Source: Parasponia andersonii
Lineage: Eukaryota; Streptophyta; Magnoliopsida; Rosales; Cannabaceae
DNA: 64,000 bases
Reading direction: 5' to 3'
NCBI GenBank assembly: GCA_002914805.1
Contig: JXTB01000163.1
Coordinates: 256,453-320,452 of the forward strand
Shown: piece by piece, positions 12,891 to 26,764 of the stretch
How positions within the stretch are numbered: the first letter of the stretch is position 1
How the letters are laid out: each line of letters begins with the position of its first letter
Position numbers and translations under genes: made by a program
The notes under the pieces: model-generated
The model's database searches: none
Seen by the model: only the letters and a program-made list of their open reading frames with translations
What the model was told of the DNA's origin: nothing

Positions 12891-12950
12891 CATTTCATTT
12901 CATAATCTTTTTTCTCTGTCCGAACCAGAACCACCACCATCTCCGTAGCC

Positions 12951-15900
12951 ATGGCTGTAATACCTGAGCAAGTTGTGGAAACGGTGGAGGAGATCATGAG
13001 GACATACAAGTCACTCCCACCTCGACCCACCATTGAAGAGGTCGAAGCAGCCAAGTCCGTGATCAAAACAGTCGACACTGAGGAGCAGTTGAAGCTCGAC
13101 GAGATTTCGAACCAGGAGGTCCCCAAAGACGTGCCTCGAGACCTCTTCTCTGTGCTCCTGGACGTGAGGAAGACGGTGGTGGTGTTCCACAGCTATGAAC
13201 AGAGAAGGGAAGCTCGTCATATTGTGGAGCTCGATAGGATGTTTCAGATCTTCGATGATCTGATTCAGAGAGCTTCTGGGTTGGTTTCTGGGGATACCCA
13301 GAATCAGAAACGTGGGAATTTCAGTGACCCAGTTGAGAAAATTGAGAGAGAGGCTGTGATTAGTGATGAGAGTTTGGTCAAGACGAAGAAGAAGAGCAGA
13401 GAAGGTGAAAAGGTGGTGGAGAGAAATGTTCCCATGGCTTTGGAGAGGAGTTCTTCTGCTAAGGCCTCTTTCTATTCAGGTTTGGTTTGAATGTTTTTTT
13501 TTTTTTTTCTCTTTCTTCTTAATTCGGTTTTGGAATTTATTTGTCTTGGGAAACAATCATTTTTAGGATTATGCATTATATTATGTTATATATAGACGCA
13601 TAATTAGTTTTAGTTTTAGTTTCAATTGAGGTAAAGATTAAAGCTTGGTTTTGAAGTTTTTAGATCTTTGGTTTCTTGGGAAATGTTGATACCCCTTCTC
13701 GTGAGAGAGTAGCATGAATTTTAGTAATGGACATTAAAGAAAGAAAGAACAAAAAACGGTAGAGTGATTATAATTGTAGGTTCCCATTATCTGGTTTTGT
13801 TGATTGATAGGGGTTGACTTTCTTTCCATTCTAGAAGTTTCTCTTTATCTCCACCATCCTCTTCTTCTCTTTCGCTAAAACTTGTCTTTGCTGTTCTTAT
13901 TTCCTTCCTCGACCGCCTTGCTTTCGTTATCTAGACGTGTCTGTCTGTAAATTTCTCTTGTTTTTCCTGAATTGGTCTCATTATCGAGCTTTATTAATCT
14001 GTGTCTTTCTGTAAATTTCTCTTGTTTTTCCTGAATTGGTCCCATTATCGAGCTTTATTTGTTGCTAGATTAAATATCAAAGGAGGGGCCAAGTTATTAG
14101 GAGTAATTGACTCAAAAGACTATGAACTATATGTTTCCGTTTTGTGTGTTTGAGAAAAGGAAAAAAAAAAAAAAAAACCACATGTGATGCGGTATTCGAG
14201 GCATGAATGAAATGGCGAATGAATACAAAGTTCTGCAGCTATGAAGATTGTTGGAGTAATGCAATTGGACATTATACCAGTTTAGTGCCATTATTTGTAG
14301 AAGTGGGGATAGATGTCAATTTGTTGGATGATTTTGTATTGAGACGAGATGGTTGAGTGCAGATTTCTGGAGGAGCTTTTCATGGTGGCACAGTCCGGAA
14401 GAGTGAAATTTGTGGTCTGATTGCAATTTTTTGATGCTAGTTAAGCAATGGAAGAGAGATCTTTAGTAGTTGGAGGAACCAAAAGCCTCTGCAGCTATGT
14501 GAAATTAACCATTTATGGTAAAAGAGTTATAGTCCTTAGCATAGAGGTTGACGTTAACCACATACTGTTTATCTTGAAAGTTTTGAAATTAGATACTATC
14601 ATGGTATTTTAGAATCTAGTGTGAAGAGAATAAATTATTTATGAATTATCACCTGAATATATTTGGTTAGTTGCCACTATTCCAGGTTAAATATTTCGAG
14701 TCTCTTATCAATTTTGAAAATTTATTATCATGCTTGGAGCACTAGTTAAGGAGAGAGGTGGGGTCCAATTAGGTGTACTAGTGAAGTAATCTTTAGCTGC
14801 AAAAGGAGAAACCTAACTTCAACCAGTGAATAGGTGGTAGTCTAAATGAAGTGATATTGCTTGATGTTTATACTTTATAGGTGCCTTGAATTAAGAAGAA
14901 TCTTCTATATATAGCAAAATTGGCATCAAATTTCTTTGGTCCAGATGATGTTAATTTATGTCGAAAACTTGAGATATTCACCAGCTATGAAAGGTTGAGC
15001 CTTTCTGCCTATGTAGATGGGACTCCAAGTGAGATAGCAAATTTGTGGCAAACACAGTCAAGATATGTAAAATTCTACTCTACTTGTCTTAATTTAATTG
15101 TGATTATGAGTCAATCTCCAAGGATTTTACTCAGCCTTACATCTGATGATAATTTCATTCCCTGTTGCTTGGGAAAGGAAATCAATTACCATTCAAAGAA
15201 AATCGGCAGAACAATTTCGTGAATACCATATTTCCTGCAATCTAGAGGCTTCAAACTCTTCATATTTTCTTTCCCCCCAGTGTACATCTATTTTGGTTGG
15301 ATATTCCCTGTCCTTGTCCTTCTCTCAAGCTTCTGCAGTCAAAGCTTCTTTATTGCTTGAAAAGCATATTGGAAAAGACTAAAGTATTACAAGTTTCTTT
15401 CCCTGAGCTCTCTGTTTTGTGTATGAAAGGAATCAAAACTGAAAAATAGCTAGCTTCAGGAAGTTGATCCTAGTGCATGAGGTCTGTGCTTAGTGCTTAC
15501 AACATGTTTAGTGGCTGAATGTTTTGTCTCTTTGTAATTCACTTTTCCCATATTGGTATACGATCTGGTCATGTTCTGCACGAGTAAAAGTGGGTTTCCT
15601 CAGGTGCATTTTTGGCCAATGCATTATTCTTACTTTTCTTTGTCACACCATCATGCGCTATGCGAAATGACAGTACATGAGCCAACTTGTTTGTTAAACT
15701 AGGATGAGGAAACTAAAAATAACAATCCAATGATGTTTAAAATTATCCGTGTGTATGTTTTGTATTATCAAATAGTAAATTCTGTATGATTTATTAGGTT
15801 GGTTAATTTTCTTCCGTGTCTTAATGCTGATTTGGCATTTTGGCTTTATTGATGGGTAAAGCGGTCTCGGAAAAATTGAGTCTGATGAAGGTGGCGGCTC

Positions 15901-16986
15901 TCATTGAAAACACTGCAAAAAGTGGATCAGTAGCTCTTGATCTTAAGGGAAAATTGACGGATCAGATGGAGTGGCTTCCTGTATCAATTGGCAAATTATC
16001 AGATGTGACTGAATTGGACTTGTCTGAAAACCGAATAATGGCTCTTCCACCCACTATATGTCATCTCAGAGCCTTAACGAAGCTTGATATCCACTCAAAT
16101 CAACTAATAAATCTTCCAGACGCCTTTGGTGACCTGATCAATCTTACTGATCTTGACCTCCATGCAAACAGGTTAAGATCACTGCCGGATACATTCGGAA
16201 ACTTGAAAAAACTCATCAATCTTGATTTGAGCTCAAATGGGTTGACCCATTTACCTGAGATAATGGGGAATTTGACCAGTTTGAAGAGATTGACTGTTGA
16301 AACTAATGAGCTCGAGGAATTACCTTACTCAATTGGAAATTGCACAATGCTTGCCGAGCTAAGATTAGATTTCAATCAACTAAGAGCTCTTCCAGAAGCA
16401 GTTGGAAAGCTTGAATCCTTGGAGATACTCACTCTTCACTACAACAGAATTAAAGGGTTACCAACAACTACGGGCAATCTATCCAACTTGAAGGAGCTTG
16501 ATGTTAGCTTCAATGAGCTCGAAAGTGTGCCGGAGAACCTATGTTTTGCAACAGGTCTCAGAAAACTGAATGTGGGGAAGAACTTTGCAGATCTAAGAGC
16601 CTTGCCACGATCAATCGGAAACCTTGAGATGCTTGAAGAGTTGGATATAAGTGACAACCAGATTACACATTTACCAGACTCTTTCAGGTTCTTATCGAAA
16701 CTGAGAGTTTTCCGTGCTGATGAGACGCCGCTAGAAGTTCCACCTAGACATGTAACTAAATTGGGTGCCCAGGTAATGCTAGACTTTCTACTTTTTCTTT
16801 CACGCCTCGATTTTTCTTTGGCCCTGTTTTCTCTGTCATATCTTATACTAAAGTCAGTTTTTTCGAATTCACCAGGCAGTGGTTCAATTCATGTCGGATT
16901 ATGTTGCCAAGAGAGATACCAAGACTAAACCATTGAAAAAGAAGGGATCATGGTTCTTGTGCTGCATAAAACCTGAAGCGGAGTAA
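12951..16986 (+). CDS. PIRL: Plant intracellular Ras-group-related LRR protein (PIRL)
   Basis: Coding exons are 12951-13479, 15862-16772 and 16876-16986; frame is kept and the product is 516 residues. PIRLs are plant-specific intracellular LRR proteins related to animal Ras-binding LRR proteins such as SHOC-2/SUR-8; several act redundantly in gametophyte development. Residues 1-176 are the charged family N-terminus (start MAVIPEQVVETVEEI). From about residue 205 a run of roughly ten 23-residue LRRs follows, with the L-x-x-L-x-x-L-D-L-S-x-N-x-L pattern and the family GNLxxLxxLDLS spacing. The C-terminus ends GSWFLCCIKPEAE. The ATG follows a CTT-rich leader and is the first in frame. Intron 1 is long (2.4 kb) and phase 1; the second acceptor (TAAAG before CGGTCTCGG) is the only AG near the exon that keeps frame. 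Assignment within the family (PIRL4/5-like) is tentative; the family call is firm. Confidence 0.9.
13937..14059. repeat. 64-bp tandem duplication in PIRL intron 1
   Basis: Two copies, starting at 13937 and 14001, differ at only about two positions over the shared 59 bases. This points to a recent local duplication. Confidence 0.85.
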
Positions 16987-19900
16987 GTCCACCAAGAGCA
17001 CATAGAGTTATCAAAATGATTGTCTAATTCATTTGTTTCCCAATGGCCTATATTGTCCAAATCATTCAACTATATATAGTTCAAAAAATTTCAACTTGTG
17101 TTCTTTGTTTATCAAAATAGATTGAGAGACCATGTATATATATACATGAGATCCTGTACGGTACAGTCATAATATCTACCTTGTATGATTTGTTTGATAA
17201 GTTCTTGAAATATGTTAATAGATAACGTAATAAAAAAAAAAATAATAATATTAATGACCTCCTTAGTTTTTGCCGGCTCATAAACAATGGTTATCTTCAA
17301 ATTGGCCTTGTTAGATTGAGAAACATATAAATGAGCTGGATCACTATGTTGACGTTTGGCTATCACCCTGACACCCNNNNNNNNNNNNNNNNNNNNNNNN
17401 NNTTTTTTTTTTTTTTTTTTTCTGGCTTAAACTAGGAAGAAAGAAATAGAAGAAGAGATAACGGTTCTCGTCATCGGACATGTCATTATTCCTAGGTTAA
17501 AAGTGAGTCATGGTTGACCTCGTTGTATACCTTTTGTACAAAAATTTAGGTACAAAAATTGAGGTGTTGATAAACCACAATGCCTATCAGACATTGTGAG
17601 TATTTGTGAACCATCAGATTTTCATACATACATAATCCGAGATGTTTTCCTCCCGGCTGGCATAGCCTGAACTTTTTGTAATATAATAATAATATCTAGC
17701 TTTTTTGGTTGGGGGGTTGAGCTTTAAGACAGCTGTTATTTTGTGGTCACAAGGGTGCATTTATTTGAAACAAGGCCAAAAAGGAGGCATGGCATGACAT
17801 GGGATTCTCAACTCTCACTTAAGAGCTACAATAATCTATGACCAATTAGCTGTCTATAATCAGATTCTCTTGTTTTCGTCAATTTTATTCATTTTATTTA
17901 TTGATTTTTTAGTGGATAATTTTCTTTCTTGAAATTCTAACAAGAAACGTGTTATACGTACAACTATTTGATCTGATCTCATTCAAGGGGGTCAAGAAAA
18001 CCACGCAACGTGGGACATTGTTGACTTTGTTGGTATCAAATATCAAAGATCAAAATCAATGATGTTACTAACAAAATTAATAACGAGGTAATTATCGTTG
18101 ACTTGATTAGAGCGCTTTCTATCTTTCTTTTTTTTTTTTTTTTTTTCCCTATATGCTATTTATATATATATATGTACTTTTTGGCTGTAAAAAGAATCTT
18201 TTTTTTTTTCTTAAATTAAATTTCTACAACGGTGTGCTGAGCTCAATTCTGTTGTCAGCACTGAGCGAATCTTTACTTTGTTAAGACTGGGAGTTTGTTC
18301 ATCCAGGAATGTTCACGATAAGATAACCCTCCTTTTATTTATTTGTTTATTTGCATGGATAAGATAACTATTTATCATGCTTAGTATATATTTGTTTTCT
18401 TGGAACATGTTTTCTCTATGAGTTAGATTGAGAATTTAATAGATCCTAATCTCATATTTGAAGGGATTTATAATAATAATAATAATAGAAGAAAATTTTC
18501 TTTGGGAGGGGCAGTTTCTTTTTCTAACAAGGGATAGTGAATAAATCTTGAGAGAAAAAGAAAGGAATGACTGTGAATAAATCTTCTGTCAAACAAGACA
18601 GGTAGAAAAATTTAAAACAAAAAGATTAGTAAGGACATGTTCAATAATTTTATAAGTTAAAAGAGTTTTAAGTGTAAATCTTGATAATAAAAAAAGGAAT
18701 TAGAATTTTAAAGTTCAATAAAGCAGAATCTATTTGCTAGTAAACTAAATTTAATGTAAGCAATCTGTTAGCAATCTCCTATGAATAGAATCAAAATTAA
18801 TGTAGTTAAAAAATACCGGTAGCAAGTGCCTTGCCTTCGATATGCGAAGTGTGTTTCAATTTTAATTTTTTTTTTTTTTTTTTCCCTTTTTTCTTTCCCC
18901 CGCCCCACTTCGGCGCCTTGAATATTAAAAAAATAAATAAATGTTTTGCATTAGTTTGGAGCTTAGAATGTGAGTATGTCTCATGAGATTGCAACCAAGT
19001 AGGGTATCTAATACTAGCGATGCTTCCATGTTGGACAAAATATGTTGTGTGGGTAGAGTAAGCTACCACGTGGGATTGCTTCCCTTTTAAGCACCTTATA
19101 TATTGATTGCAAGTTCTGTTTTGTTGGAAAATGATCCAAAGTTTATGAGCACAACATACAACTAGTTTAAAATCTTTATAGAATAAAACTTGTTGAATTA
19201 ATTCATTATATATAATATATCAACAAATTCGTATCTACAACTAATTTATGACTCTTTTATTCAAAANGTTTTTTTTTTTTTTTTTTTCGCTCAATATGTC
19301 ACTTGTATAATATGTTAATGAGATTTCAGCAAGCATTGAAGAAATGAGATGTAGCAGTATCTGATTGGAAGCATATTATAGCTATATTTACTAGCCGACT
19401 AGTTCACACACCCAATCTATTTTGTGCGTCGAGCACGGGTGGAATCATTGACTCCTCAAGACAATACATGGACAGGTGTTGCTCAATCTTTACTTTGAGG
19501 GATCACCATAAATATCTCACTTTTCTCACATATTGCATAAGCTCTAACATTTTTTAAAGCCGCTTCACCTACCAGACTTTCTCAAGTTTTCTTTATGAAA
19601 TAGACAAATATATTTACTACGCCGCCAAATACTTTCAAATATTTTTGTGGCGAGTGATAATCATAATCAAATATCTTAATTATCAAATTTTCTTCACAAA
19701 TTAATATTTCTAATATGGGACACAAAATTACTGCACTGGCTAGTAAATAAAATGTTGATAAATATTTGTTTACAGTTAGCAATTTCATGTGATATCGCTT
19801 GTATTATATATATATATATGATTACCAATCTAATATTTATTTTTTATTTTGCCAATTTAATATGTATGTTTTATTTTTACTCACATGTAAGTATTTTTTT

Positions 19901-21229
19901 TTAGCCATTAAATCATCATTTATTGGTGATCCAACGGTTATAATAAGATACATAAAAAGATATACATTATTAATGTTATTTTTCTCTTTTACTTTTTATT
20001 ATTAAAAAATATATATGATAAATTTTCATTAGCTAAAAAGTAAAAAAAAAAAAAAAAAATTTACTGAATTAGTGCTTTATATATATATATATATATTTAC
20101 GATATATGCTTTTGAATTTTTAATATGCTCGGGGTGCTTTTTTGCAAAAACTAGCTAGGCATAATGAAGACTAACTATATGTGAATAAATTTGTGGACGT
20201 AATCCAACACAACGTGTTAAATATTTAGCATATTGACACACGCAGTAGTAGGCAAGGTATAGACGAGATTATTAGTGAGAAAGAAAAAGTTATATTCAGT
20301 ATATTGTCATTTACAAAGGTCTGCTAGTCTTCATTAAGAAACTTAATAACTAAGATGTAAGCCACCTTTCTACAAAACAAGAGACCACTTGTCAAAATCA
20401 TAATGTGGCATGTAAAAAATGTTGATCTCTTAAACCTTTGACACTTGGCCTAAATCTTTGTGTTATATATTTTTTCCTATATCTAATTTATTTTGGTCTT
20501 CATAGAATCCATTAATGATGTTTTCAAACATTTCTTGCAAATGTAAGAATATGTGGAGAAAAAAGTCTTACTTTTAGAAGTGCAGTCTTATTGGTATGTC
20601 CCAACTAGATTGGCACTACCTAATTGAGACTAAAGCAAAATCCAATAGAGAAAATCTCTAGAAGGAAAAGAGCATATCTATTGTGTACGAGCGAGGATAT
20701 TGCTGAGACTAATCTTGACGAAGCATTGGACGGTACATGAACTAGTTTGCATACTAATTGTGCATCCAAATAGTCAATACAATGTATCAATTTACAAATT
20801 CTTAATTTTAATATATTATTTTATAGTCTAAACTTCAGACTTAAAACTGTAGAATATCCAAACTTCAAAGTTTTTTTTTTTTTTTTTATAATTAACCATA
20901 ATGAGTAATTATAAGTGTATCTATTAAAAATCAAAACAATATATGAGAAAGTATGTTTCGCTTATCATGATTAGTAGGCCTTAATCCCTGGTTTTAAATA
21001 TTATGTATAAATAAAAAAAATTTAGGCAAATTTTCTAAATTTTTGTATTAACCACATATTTTAGAAATGATTTTTTTTTTTTAACGATGGGTGGATTATA
21101 TGCCCGACCGATGCTCACCCATATTCCATCAGGTAACGTCTCTCATTTTATTAGTTTGACTTTCAAAACGTCATCTGCATTCGTGATTATATTTTGGCTT
21201 CTTACATAAATTCAGGCTATAGTCTAAAA

Positions 21230-21520
21230 ATTGAAATATCCTGGATGTGCTGAAACTTTTAAGAAATCTTGGATTTGTCTAGAAAAATTTCCACTCTTTA
21301 ATAATATTTGAAAAATATATTTTTTTAAATTGGCACTTTTCAAAAGTACTCGAAGTAACCAATCAAGTTATTTAAGTCACTTACTCGGGGTAACTAGTCT
21401 AATTTTCTCAAGAAACTTGATCAATTATCTCAAGTAACTCATTAATTAATAAAAAGTGATATTTTAAAAATGGTATTTTTATAAATAGTTCTGAGATTTT
21501 TCATTTTTTTTTTTTACTTT
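21230..21520 (-). repeat. Interspersed repeat, family B, copy 1
   Basis: In reverse complement this stretch reads TGAAAAATCTCAGAA, then TATCACTTTTTATTAATTAA, TGAGTTACTTGAG and related GAGTTACTT motifs. The same order appears forward at 27230-27500. It has no coding capacity and is strongly diverged. It is probably a non-autonomous element, class unknown. Confidence 0.5.
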
Positions 21521-23112
21521 ACCATAAAAGACCAAATTTTCTCATTATATTGTGACTTAGTGTTTATATTAATGGCTTGTAAAGAAGCCTATAAAGTTGC
21601 CCCACAAAGGATTGTTGTACATAGAGTATTTATAAGAAATAGCCTTTTTTTTCATATCAATTTGAAAAATAGCCACTTTTTATATCTATTTAATAAATGA
21701 CTGTTTTATAATATTATTTTGATAAATAGACATTTTTTACTTGATCTATTTTTTTAAAGTTAATCAATTTTATATAAAGTAAATCAATTTTGTGAAAATG
21801 TAAATATTTTTTTTTAAAAATGAATTAATTTATTTTGATATACTAAATATGAAAAAGTTTTATTTTTAAATTCGGTCATTTTTTAACAGTATTTGAAAAA
21901 GATCATTTTTTACAAAAATGATCCAAAATTTGGCCATTTGGCCGAAGAGCCCTTGTACAATTTTGTATGGGTTATGATGGCTAGAAACCTTGTTTTGGCC
22001 ATTAAGTGTAGCCTTCTTTTTTGAGAAAATAACATGGATAGGTCTAACTTAGTCCTAAATAACTTTTCTGTGTATTTTTAAAAAAAATGATATTTAAGGA
22101 TTTTTTAAAAAAATGATATTTAAGGAATATCAATGATGTCTTAACCTATAATCAAGAGCTTCTTGACCATAAAAAAGCCATTTTGGCCTAATTTAGTCCT
22201 AATCATATTCTTTTCTCTCCTTTTTTAAGGAAATTATACCTAATAGAACTTTGTATGTTTTTGGTTTTAAGTTTAGCATTTTCTATGTTTTCTTTAGTTT
22301 AATAGATTTTTTTAATGATCTTCCAAATCTTAAAGAGTAGTGAGTTATTGATTTGAATGTGATAGATCTTTTTAAATATTTTTTCGAATTTTAGATAAGA
22401 GTCAAATTTACCTAGTTATGGACAAAACTTGAGACCAGATAATATTGTGAAACGTCTTCGGAGGTCCGACCATCAATTTAGAAACTCAAAGAAAGTATAA
22501 ATTTTCAATGAAAAAACAAATCGTAAGAACTCAATAAGAGAAACTTATTGAAGAGAGAGACTCGGATGTAGTAATTCCTGAAAACCGAGAGAAGTTTTGG
22601 AATATTGAATTGTTGTTGTTTTGAATGTGATAGATGTTACAAACTTTTTTTTTTTGAAGGGGGATGAATCTGACTAGGAGTACTTTCGACTAAATGACTT
22701 TTTTAAGGGTGTCACAATGTCATGTTATATGAAAGTTGTCATACATTATCTATGAACGCAAAATTATGAATTTTTTTAGGATAAATCAATTGTCTAAGTA
22801 GTGTTATAAGTCATACAATACTGTAACACTCTTAGAGAGGCTATTTTTCCAAAAACGCTTCTAAAAAAGTCATCTTAGTCCAAAATTACTACTATTCATG
22901 GCAATTTCCCTACTCTATGGTCCAAATACAACATGGGCTGGATCTCAAACAGCCCAATCAAAATAGATAGAAAGAAAGAAAGAGAGAATCAAATGAACCC
23001 AACTTGAATTGCGCGAAACGGACACACCTGCCTCAACGATGGTAACAACACAACAAATATTATTAAGAAGAAGAAAGCCAAAGCTCCATTTCTCAATCCC
23101 TGCCTCCACGCA

Positions 23113-23114
<2 letters not shown>

Positions 23115-23145
<31 letters not shown>
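23115..23145 (+). repeat. (CT)n microsatellite in the MIP1 5' leader
   Basis: About fifteen CT dinucleotides lie some 200 bases upstream of the MIP1 start codon, in the likely transcribed leader. CT-rich leaders are frequent in plant housekeeping genes. Confidence 0.7.
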
Positions 23146-23146
<1 letters not shown>

Positions 23147-23345
23147 AAAGTTGAGCAAACCAAGCGCCGATCTTCCCCGATTTCTCTCTGTGAGTTTTTC
23201 TATCTCTTCCCCCAATCCACTAATCTATAGCTTTTCATTTCAATTCCTGATAATCCATAATTTTGTTTAATAGATTATTTATATATATATATAATTGAAA
23301 TAATTTGGTTGTATATCTTGATATTCGCCATTGATATTGATATTG

Positions 23346-26300
23346 ATGGGTTGTACTGTGAGAGAGAAGCATGTTCGTACAAACCGGAGGACCCGATCTG
23401 CGAGATACGATATTGATTCATGTTGTGTATTGGACAAAGCTTTCATTTCGAAATCCGTACTCGAATCGGGTATAATCAAACCATTCAATAACCATCTGGG
23501 TTGTTCGAATCAATCGACCCCCCAAAACCCTAGTAATAATAATAATGATAATCTCAATGCTTGCCCCCAATCCAGTTGTGAGGATAGTGGTTGTGGGTAC
23601 TGCACCGAGGAACAACTGGAGGAGATTTTGTTGAAAAACTTGGAGTTCTTGTATAACGAAGCTATATCTAGGCTTGTTGCGTTGGGTTACGATGAGGAGA
23701 CTGCGCTTAAAGCGATTTTGCGAAATGGGCATTGCTATGGTGGCATGGATGTTTTGACCAACATACTACACAACGCCTTGGCTTATTTGAATGGTGGTTC
23801 TGGTGGTAGTAGTACTGATGGGAATTCTTCGGATGAGTTTGAACCCGTTTTCGCTGATTTGAAGCACTTGGAGGAGTACTCTCTTGCGGGTATGGTGTGT
23901 TTGTTGCAACAGGTTAGGCCTCTTTTGAGTAAAGGAGATGCCATGTGGTGTTTGCTAATGAGTGATCTTCATGTAGGTCGGGCGAGTACCATGGAAATTC
24001 CGGTTCTCCCTTCCTCCGGTGGGAATGCTGGTGGTGCTGCTGCGTCTGGTGCTGCTGACAATGTTGGTACCGGTAGCAATTCGGTTGGTGTTGTGAGTCC
24101 GGTACTTTGTAGGTTTCACAGTGGTTGGGGTTTTGGAAATGGTGGAGATTCTGAGTCTCCCATTCATGGCTTTTTCTCTAATGGTGGTGAGCTCACTTTG
24201 CAAAGAGAAATTGAGTGTCCAAAAAGGTTTAACCTGTCTCCTTCAATGAAGACATTGCTGTCAAGGAATGTTGCAATGTTTGCAGCTGGTTTCAGAGCTA
24301 ACTCAAAACGGTTTCAGCCACAGGCAGAAGCTTGCTCGAATACTTTGGCCAGTGGGACTGCGTTGGTTGGATCAGGTGCTGAAGTTCCTGCCGAGCAGTG
24401 TGAGGAGCCTCGGAATTCAAAGAACCAGGATGCTGTTAACTCGGTATTAAGTAAATTCCGCAATCTCAATCTTGATGAGAATTCGGAGCTAGTGGCCGAG
24501 GATCAGAAGGATGAGATGATAGTTACTCTGCTTCATCAGATCAAAGAGCTTGAGAGACAAGTGAAGGAGAGGAAGGATTGGGCTCACCAGAAGGCTATGC
24601 AAGCGGCTAGAAAACTGAGTAATGATCTTAGAGAGCTTAAGCTGTTAAGAATGGAACGGGAGGAGACTCAAAGGTTGAAGAAAGGAAAACAAACTCTTGA
24701 GGACACCACAATGAAGAGACTTTCGGAGATGGAGAATGCTCTAAGGAAGGCTAGTGGTCAAGTAGACCGAGCAAATGCTGCTGTGAAACGCCTTGAGACT
24801 GAGAATGCAGAAATCAGAGCAGAGATGGAGGCTTCTAAATTAAGTGCTGCGGAGTCAGTCACTACCTGTTTAGAGCTTGCGAAGAAAGAGAAAAGGTGCT
24901 TGAAGAGGCTTTTGGCTTGGGAAAAACAAAAAGCTAGGTTGCAAGAGGAGATTAAAGATGAGAGAGAGAAGATTTCACAGGTGCAACAAGCTTTGTCTCG
25001 GATCAAGCAAAGTCATAAGGAAACTGAGGTGCGTTAAATCCTATTTATGTCTCTTCTTACCGTCTCCATCTTTCTTTGCCTGGTTAGTGGTTAGGCCGAA
25101 TCTTGTCGTGGTATGCAAATGAAGTGATTCATTTGAAAGTAAACTCGCATGTGATTGTATGTACATTTAAGGGATTAGAGAACTAAGTTTAGTAGTTTCA
25201 TTCATTTGATTCTTAAACAGTTTCCTACTTAAACACCATAATTGTTCATTGAGTCTCCACTCACAAATATAGATATAGAATCAAAGTAGAGCTAATAGAA
25301 AGAAAGAATGTTGAAAATGCAGCAGCATTTTAGTCTTAGAATTTGCATGCATAAACCTGGGCTCTCCACCTTTTAGTGTTGGGTGTTCAACACTGAATTC
25401 AGATTTTCTGTAAGGAATAACAGATTTGTTTGAGTAGAAGTTGTATTCCATCATTGTTGGTAGTATCACACAATAACCATTTCATGTTCTGTGTCCCGAG
25501 GAATTTTAGCTCTTTGGGGTTATTGGATGGTTGTATTTTGAATTAGTTTTACTAATTTTGCTGAAATGTGCTGCTATTTCATTGTGGGTGATTCATATGA
25601 CGAGCCACTCCTGCACTTATGCTCTTCTTCTAAATTTGGAATCAATCATTATGCTTTGATATGAGTTATCGTAAAATGTACTTTTTGAGATGTAAATTCT
25701 TTGGTCCTAACTATTCTGGCTTTAAAGTTTATTTTTTTATTTCACCTCATTTTTCTATTTACTATAATTAAGGTTTAGATTTGCATTTGCATTAGACAAA
25801 TCATAATAAAAAAATTCTGGTTAGTTTGTGATCACTGAACTCAGGTGAGTTTTCAGTAAATTGCAGCCTATCTTGTATCTTCACATTCTTTCAACAAACT
25901 AAAACAAATTGCAGATATTGCCTTGGCTCTGGTATTTGTTCCATCCATAGTAGTTTTCTTGGTGTGCCGTTCATGTTGTCTATGTAATGCTCTTCCGTTC
26001 TCACTGTGTGGAGCAATTAATTGTTTTGCCTGGACTTTTGCAATTGTAGCACATCTATGGTTTGTTTATCTTAGTTGCATCTTTGTATTCTGCTTATTAC
26101 AGTTGAAGTGGAGGCAGGAGCTGAAGGCTAAAGAACTTGCCTCAGCACAATTGGAAGAGGAAAGGTGCTTGAAAGAAGCTGCCGAGGCTAGTAACAAAAG
26201 AAAGCTTGAGGCTTTGCGCCTAAAGATAGAGATAGATTTCCAGCGCCACAAGGATGATCTCCTAAGACTTGAGCAGGAACTTTCACGTCTAAAAGCATCG

Positions 26301-26621
26301 TCTCAGTATACCGAGTCACATCAGCCATCAAATGCTTTATCCACAGGGAGCTTTGAAGGGGCAAAACCCCAAGGAGAGACAATTGCCAAGCTCCTTCGCG
26401 AACTAGATAATCTAGAGGATTCTTCAGATAAGGAAGCAAACTCTGATAGGGAATGCATAGTCTGTTTGAAAGACGAAGTCTCTGTTGTTTTCTTGCCATG
26501 CGCTCATCAAGTTATGTGCGCTGGTTGCAGCGATGATTTTGGGTTAAAGGGCAAACCTACTTGTCCTTGTTGCCGTGTTCCAGTTGAACAGAAAATTCGA
26601 GTTTTCGGTGCAAGTTCATAG
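23346..26621 (+). CDS. MIP1: MND1-interacting protein 1 (RING-type E3 ligase-like)
   Basis: Coding exons are 23346-25028 and 26103-26621 (phase-0 intron), giving 733 residues, close to the 738 of Arabidopsis MIP1. The N-terminus MGCTVREKHVRTNRRTRS and the block GYDEETALKAILRNGHCYGG match that family. MIP1 was found as a partner of the meiotic recombination protein MND1 and resembles RF4/RF298-type ubiquitin ligases. Order of parts: conserved N-terminal helical domain with a UBA-like GYDEExALxAxL motif (about residues 75-150); a Gly/Ser/Asn-rich linker; a long coiled coil (about 390-625) crossing the splice site; and a C-terminal C3HC4 RING (about 679-718) with CIVC, PCAHQVMCAGC and CPCC, all expected zinc ligands present. 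The C-terminus is RVFGASS. The ATG at 23346 is preferred because the frame upstream has no other ATG. Function is inferred from homology; E3 activity is not shown here. Confidence 0.93.
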
Positions 26622-26758
26622 CTTGAGTGAAGAACTTTTGTGCAATACTTGCTTCTGGTATACCAAATTATATAGTTTATCTCATTTGCATACAGTCATT
26701 TCAGAGATTCCCTGCTTGAATGTGATTTGGGTACATCAGCGGAATCAGGGTGTATGTA

Positions 26759-26764
26759 AATAAA
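26759..26764 (+). terminator. Probable poly(A) signal of MIP1
   Basis: AATAAA occurs 138 bases after the stop codon, just after TGTATGTA, a plausible far-upstream element. Confidence 0.5.

Larger units (their letters stand above)
7641..12950. other. Intergenic region upstream of PIRL
   Basis: No gene is supported in these 5.3 kb. It holds a MITE-like element (8973-9767), GA and poly-A tracts, and the presumed PIRL promoter and leader at its right end. Open frames near 8.5, 11.5 and 11.8-12.1 kb are short and AT-biased and resemble no known family. Confidence 0.6.
16987..23345. other. Intergenic region between PIRL and MIP1
   Basis: No gene is supported. The interval starts with the PIRL 3' flank, has an assembly gap at 17377-17402 and one unknown base at 19267, and is otherwise AT-rich with many poly-A/T and TA tracts. 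One copy of a short inverted-pair repeat (family B) lies at 21230-21520. Short open frames around 18.8, 19.6, 19.8 and 22.9 kb show no recognisable domain. Confidence 0.6.

Noticed and set aside
14920-15382. Two open frames of 78-100 codons in PIRL intron 1
   Set aside because: No homology recognised, no conserved splice sites joining them to PIRL, and the PIRL frame is complete without them.
18806-19069. 87-codon minus-strand frame with a Lys/Gly-rich run
   Set aside because: The run comes from a poly-T tract; no domain is visible.
23418-23732. 104-codon minus-strand frame inside MIP1 exon 1
   Set aside because: It is the antisense shadow of a strongly conserved coding exon.
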